Assembly: GCA_902984215.1 (NCBI GenBank)
Contig: CADWAF010001042.1
Span: forward strand, 1-10,786
Reading direction: 5' to 3'
Origin: Willaertia magna
Taxonomy: Eukaryota; Heterolobosea; Eutetramitea; Acrasida; Naegleriidae
DNA: 10,786 bases
Shown: positions 7,368-10,786 of the stretch, in pieces
Position numbering within the stretch: the stretch's first letter is position 1
Layout: each line of letters starts with the position of its first letter
Program-made: the position numbers and the translations under genes
Notes under the pieces: model-generated
Seen by the model: the letters and a program-made list of their open reading frames with translations, nothing else
Database searches by the model: none
Told to the model about the DNA's origin: nothing

Positions 7368-9386
7368 ATGAGATCCATAGGGGGTATCCCACTTCTTTTT
7401 TGTAGTGTTTATTTTTTGACCTTCCTATTGGCCTATTTACACGCAGTAGAAAATCCTTGTACTAATTTAAATGCAATATCAGAAATTGTTAACCAAAACC
7501 ATTATTTACAATATTTAGTTGACTCTCAACCAATTACAGATTATTATAATGCATATGTTACCATTACCGAAGATGTAGATTTTAAAACCATGTTACCAAG
7601 TAAAGTAAATAGTACTTTAATTAAAGGTTTATTACAATCAGATAGTAAAACCTTTTATATAGTTAAAAACGTTAGTCAAATACTTTACGAATTAGATCCA
7701 GAGGCTCCTTCACAAAACATTACATTAATAGGTTTAAGTAACACTAAAGATATTAGTGTTTTAAAAAAAGTAGCAAGTAACTATTTTTATGATCCACGAG
7801 TTGAAAGTGTTAAATTGAATGTTAATAATAGAGTTTTAAGATCTAATGAAGCTTTGGAAGATAATGAAATGAATATGCAAAGTGATTATATTATTACAAC
7901 AAAATTAGTTAAACAAGATTTTAAAGTTATTAACCATACAGCATATGTATCTGTAGTTCCATTTGTTGTAAATAATTTATTACATTTCTCTCTTTTAGAT
8001 ACAAACTCAACAACATTACCAATGACAAGTTATAATCACACTTTTGGTATCTTTAGATATAGATATCCATCAAAGTTTATTCAAAATGAACCAATTTATG
8101 ATGTTAATGGTGAAATTATTGGACAACAAGATATTTTACATGATGAAGCTGAACAAATTCAATTACCAACTATTCAAGATTCTTCAAAATTACAAAAGAT
8201 TGTTTCTGTAAGAATTTTAAACGTTGAAAGAGTTAGTATGGGTGATATTGATGAAACTTCAAATACCGCTTTTGTTGTAGATTTCATTGTTACTTTATTA
8301 AATCAAGGTAGTTTAAAGGTTGTTAGATATAGAGTAACAACTACAAGTGAACATGATATTGTTAGTCCTTTCACTGTTGAAGAAGTATTCGCAAAGGTAG
8401 TTATGCCAAGCGTATCATCCACTAAAACTTTACCATTAGGAGGTAAATTAGCATTAAGTAGAACCGGAGCATTATATTTATCTATTAATGTTGCTTATGA
8501 ACAAAAGAAGGCTTTCGAAAACTATTTCAATAATAAGTTTGTATTAGACATTTCAGAAGGTTCAGTAGTTCCTTTTGTATTTAAGATTTCTGCAGATACA
8601 GGTGATGTTATTGATGTTTTGAACTTTGGAAGCAATTTAAAATCAACTACAAATTATGCTAATGATATTGATGTTCGTGGTAATTCAATTGCATTAGTTG
8701 GTACTACTATTGATTATGTTGAAGAAAGTACATCAGCTGATTTAAAGAACTTACAATCTTTCTATTCCGTTTTAACTAATGGAGCATTATTCAGTGGATA
8801 TTTTGATCAATCTGTCTTCCTCGATAGAGATTCAGTTGTTTTATCTCCAAAGACAAAGGATGACCTAAGATTTATTGCTCAAGCTATAGCATTTTCAATA
8901 GATAAGGATACCATGAAGTTTAATGTAGGAGGAGGTGTTATTGATTATGAAAAGCCTTGGTATTTCAATGGTAGATTATCCTTAGTTCAAGTACAAAACG
9001 TAACAACTAATGTTGTTTATAATATGCAAGTAGGATATGATGGTTCTAATCAAGTTAAAGTTCTCCGTAGAGCTACTGCAGTAAGCGGAAAGAAAGGAAA
9101 TGAACCTGAAGTATTGAATGCAGGGTTATCTATGCATGGACCAACAAGTGAGCCACCTAAAGAACCAACAGATGATAAGTTTAGATCTGTTGCTTCTGGT
9201 TTTTGGCAAGTTGATTGTGAACCACTTAATGTTAAACTTTCAGATGCTTTACATATTCTCTTTTATACAATGATTGGTATTACAGGTGTAATCTTTATTA
9301 CTATTGTTGGTATTTATGGTTCTTATGGAATTTATTTATGTATTAAAGGAAGAAAATCAAGAGAATATGAAAGATTAGTTTATTAA
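7368..9386 (+). CDS. Type I membrane protein of unknown function, 672 aa
   Basis: The single-exon gene starts at an ATG after an eight-A run. Residues 1-26 form a signal peptide (hydrophobic PLLFCSVYFLTFLLAYL). A long luminal or extracellular part follows, with seven N-glycosylation sequons (N81, N101, N117, N189, N213, N223, N544) and few cysteines. It ends with a hydrophobic membrane segment at about 628-658. The short tail KGRKSREYERLVY is basic next to the membrane, as expected for a cytoplasmic end, and carries YERL, a YxxPhi motif used for endocytosis or lysosomal sorting by adaptor complexes. Between about 355 and 450, strands such as GKLALSRTGALYLS and NDIDVRGNSIALVGTT resemble SBBP-type beta-propeller repeats; this is weak. 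I do not recognise the family. Expression may be coupled to primase through the shared promoter, which does not imply shared function. Confidence 0.93.
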   Translation: MRSIGGIPLLFCSVYFLTFLLAYLHAVENPCTNLNAISEIVNQNHYLQYLVDSQPITDYYNAYVTITEDVDFKTMLPSKVNSTLIKGLLQSDSKTFYIVKNVSQILYELDPEAPSQNITLIGLSNTKDISVLKKVASNYFYDPRVESVKLNVNNRVLRSNEALEDNEMNMQSDYIITTKLVKQDFKVINHTAYVSVVPFVVNNLLHFSLLDTNSTTLPMTSYNHTFGIFRYRYPSKFIQNEPIYDVNGEIIGQQDILHDEAEQIQLPTIQDSSKLQKIVSVRILNVERVSMGDIDETSNTAFVVDFIVTLLNQGSLKVVRYRVTTTSEHDIVSPFTVEEVFAKVVMPSVSSTKTLPLGGKLALSRTGALYLSINVAYEQKKAFENYFNNKFVLDISEGSVVPFVFKISADTGDVIDVLNFGSNLKSTTNYANDIDVRGNSIALVGTTIDYVEESTSADLKNLQSFYSVLTNGALFSGYFDQSVFLDRDSVVLSPKTKDDLRFIAQAIAFSIDKDTMKFNVGGGVIDYEKPWYFNGRLSLVQVQNVTTNVVYNMQVGYDGSNQVKVLRRATAVSGKKGNEPEVLNAGLSMHGPTSEPPKEPTDDKFRSVASGFWQVDCEPLNVKLSDALHILFYTMIGITGVIFITIVGIYGSYGIYLCIKGRKSREYERLVY

Positions 9387-9394
9387 TTTTTCTA

Positions 9395-9400
9395 AATAAA
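9395..9400 (+). terminator. Poly(A) signal of the 672-aa gene
   Basis: AATAAA lies eight bases after the stop codon and is followed by GTGTTTTTTTG, a GT/T-rich downstream element. The gap to the convergent gene is 88 bases. Confidence 0.55.
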
Positions 9401-9416
9401 GTGTTTTTTTGTAAAT

Positions 9417-9422
9417 TTTATT
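9417..9422 (-). terminator. Poly(A) signal of the 267-aa gene
   Basis: AATAAA on the minus strand lies 53 bases past the stop of the leftward gene ending at 9475, within the 88-base convergent gap. The two 3' ends therefore lie within a few dozen bases of each other or overlap. Confidence 0.4.
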
Positions 9423-9474
9423 GTAATGATTATTATTTATACTGTTTAATTTAAGAAATACAAAATTTACAAAT

Positions 9475-10278
9475 TTATTCAATAAAAAAATCTCCCAATA
9501 TACTTTTTAAATTATTAATTCTTTCATAACCCCAAGCACAACGTTTCTGTTCAAATTGATTAACTGTAGCAATGACATCCTTTAAAGGTTCAAAATCTCT
9601 ACTCATTACTTCCCTTACATTCTCTTCTAAGAATTCTTTAGTAATCATATTGCTATCTGAAATTTTAGCCTTATAACCACCTCTGTATAACATGGAAAGT
9701 AATTCATTTAATACTTTAGCAGCTGATTGACATTTTATTAAGAATTCCTTTTCTTTTGAGTTTAAATGGATATCATATTGATCTGTAGTTGTATAGTAAC
9801 GGATAGATGTTTCTGAAAGACATGGATGATGATGATGAGGGAATACTTTTTCTGCCATTTGTTCTAAAAGTTCTTCTTCTCCTCCTTCAATAACTTCTTT
9901 TAGATTTTCTTCAACAATGTCATCTAAAGAGCTATCGCTACTACTGCTAGAGCTGCTACTGGATAGTGGACTATTGTCAACTTGGTTGTTATTGTTGTTG
10001 CTGTCATTTGTCGATGTTTGATTTTCTTCAACATTTTGACAACAAAAACCTAAAAGATTTGCATGTAATTGTTCTAATTCTTGAATTAAATTTTGTTGTT
10101 TTGAAATGGCGTTTTTTGAAGTTGGAGATAATATATGAAAACTGTCTTCATCCTCTTCAACAGTTTTTAATGTTTTTGTTGGTGTTGTTGAATTAGAAGT
10201 GGTAGTAGTAGTTGTTTTTAAAATTGCAGTTTGTTGAAAACTATTTAATGGTATTTTCAATTCGTTGTTATGAAACAT
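9475..10278 (-). CDS. Acidic low-complexity protein of unknown function, 267 aa
   Basis: The single exon starts MFHNNELKIPLNSF after an A-rich leader. Residues 22-39 are Thr-rich, 87-99 carry an Asn run, and 106-118 are a Ser run leading into an acidic helix-prone segment (SLDDIVEENLKEVIEGGEEELLEQMAEKV, about 117-145), followed by HHHH at 148-151. The C-terminal half (170-267) is free of low complexity, mostly helix-forming, and contains CQSAAKVLNELLSMLYRGGYK and WGYERINNLKSIL, so it is probably a folded domain. There is no signal peptide or membrane segment, suggesting a cytosolic or nuclear protein. I do not recognise the family. Homopolymers like these are typical of dictyostelid proteins and support the gene being real. 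Confidence 0.85.
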   Translation of the reverse strand: MFHNNELKIPLNSFQQTAILKTTTTTTSNSTTPTKTLKTVEEDEDSFHILSPTSKNAISKQQNLIQELEQLHANLLGFCCQNVEENQTSTNDSNNNNNQVDNSPLSSSSSSSSSDSSLDDIVEENLKEVIEGGEEELLEQMAEKVFPHHHHPCLSETSIRYYTTTDQYDIHLNSKEKEFLIKCQSAAKVLNELLSMLYRGGYKAKISDSNMITKEFLEENVREVMSRDFEPLKDVIATVNQFEQKRCAWGYERINNLKSILGDFFIE

Positions 10279-10786
10279 TTTGAATGATCTTTTGCTTTGT
10301 GTTTTATAATTGTTACTTTGTTTGTTAACAATAATAATTTTAATGGTGAGCTAGTATTAGTTTTTTTGATTTTAAAAAATCAATTAATTGGATTTTTTTA
10401 AACAGTGGCTGTCAAATGAGGCAAAATCTAAAGTCTTAAAAAGGGTTTGGTTGGAAAAGGAAATCGATTGGATTGACTATTAGGAAAAAGGGTGAGATAT
10501 TTGCTGGGATAGAGGAGGATTTGCGGGGTTGGCTCTACTGTTTTACCAACAGGCTGTGTTTGAGTGCTTTGTAAAATAATATTCTAAACAAACCACTTTT
10601 TTATGGATTGGACAATATTTTGGTTGCTTTTGAAGAATAATAATGTACATTGAAACAAAATATTAAAAAATCATAATTAACAAATGATGAAGTATCAGTT
10701 TCCTTACACAGACTCAGTCAGAAGGATTAGATTTTTGATGTCTAATCCATTTCACAAAAAAACAGAATTCAGTAAAAATAACTGCC
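10279..10786. other. Spacer with G-skewed island and two hairpins
   Basis: No convincing coding gene was seen. The first 100 bases are presumably the promoter of the leftward 267-aa gene and contain a near-palindrome at 10374-10398 (AAAAAATC-AATTAATTG-GATTTTTT). Bases 10441-10560 are about 43% GC with roughly four times more G than C on the plus strand, unlike any other spacer here. A 44-codon frame without ATG runs 10440-10574. A perfect 8-bp hairpin, GGATTAGA/TCTAATCC, lies at 10724-10748. An undescribed non-coding RNA or a gene's 5' region are possible. Confidence 0.5.
10724..10748. repeat. 8-bp perfect inverted repeat
   Basis: GGATTAGA (10724-10731) and TCTAATCC (10741-10748) flank the 9-base loop TTTTTGATG. 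In such AT-rich DNA a perfect 8-bp stem containing GG/CC is uncommon. Its function is unknown. Confidence 0.6.

Noticed and set aside
7246..7392. Extension of the primase frame upstream of the ATG at 7245
   Set aside because: The upstream codons overlap the divergent gene's start and promoter and are rich in Lys/Phe without primase similarity; conservation begins at 7245.
9966..10196. 76-residue plus-strand frame
   Set aside because: Antisense of the low-complexity part of the 267-aa gene.
10683..10760. Possible C/D box snoRNA (ATGATGA at 10683-10689)
   Set aside because: No CTGA D box follows at a suitable distance on the plus strand, and no terminal stem was seen.

Overview
The window looks like nuclear DNA of a very AT-rich eukaryote, most probably a dictyostelid social amoeba or close relative. 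Three things point there: protein genes are 25-35% GC while spacers fall to a few percent GC; introns are tiny, AT-rich and GT(A/N)NGT...AG; start codons follow A-runs, and one protein has Ser, Asn and Thr homopolymers. The species cannot be named from sequence alone.

Left part (1-3824): the first 59 bases hold the start of a protein gene running leftward off the edge (MSQPTIETNI...). Behind it lies a spacer with a strong 11-bp hairpin, then a decayed PiggyBac-type (DDE_Tnp_1_7) transposase on the minus strand (about 342-1230) that carries stops and frameshifts but still shows the SIDE and YVD catalytic blocks. From about 1231 to 3703 there is an AT desert with no gene, containing one 2 x 36 bp tandem repeat.

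Middle (3820-7245, all minus strand): a complete 5S ribosomal RNA gene (3825-3942) with internal promoter and T-run terminator. It is followed by a roughly 124-bp tandem duplication that includes the 3' processing region of the next gene. Next is a three-exon serine peptidase of family S28 (Pro-X carboxypeptidase/DPP2 type, 519 residues, signal peptide, S186/D449/H476-477). Then comes a two-exon small catalytic subunit of DNA primase (392 residues, D108/D110/D312). Both spliced proteins were assembled here from exon phases and family motifs.

Right part (7246-10786): a 122-bp divergent promoter with an E2F-type site sits between primase and a rightward gene for a 672-residue type I membrane protein of unknown function with a tyrosine sorting motif. 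Converging on it is a 267-residue acidic low-complexity protein of unknown function on the minus strand. The last 508 bases are non-coding as far as I can see, with a G-skewed, relatively GC-rich island and two hairpins.

The genes do not form a pathway: primase acts in nuclear DNA replication, the S28 peptidase and the membrane protein in the secretory/endolysosomal system, and 5S RNA in the ribosome. The most notable items are the solitary 5S gene among protein genes (in Dictyostelium discoideum 5S lies in the rDNA palindrome), the PiggyBac relic, the E2F-like primase promoter and the 38-nt intron.
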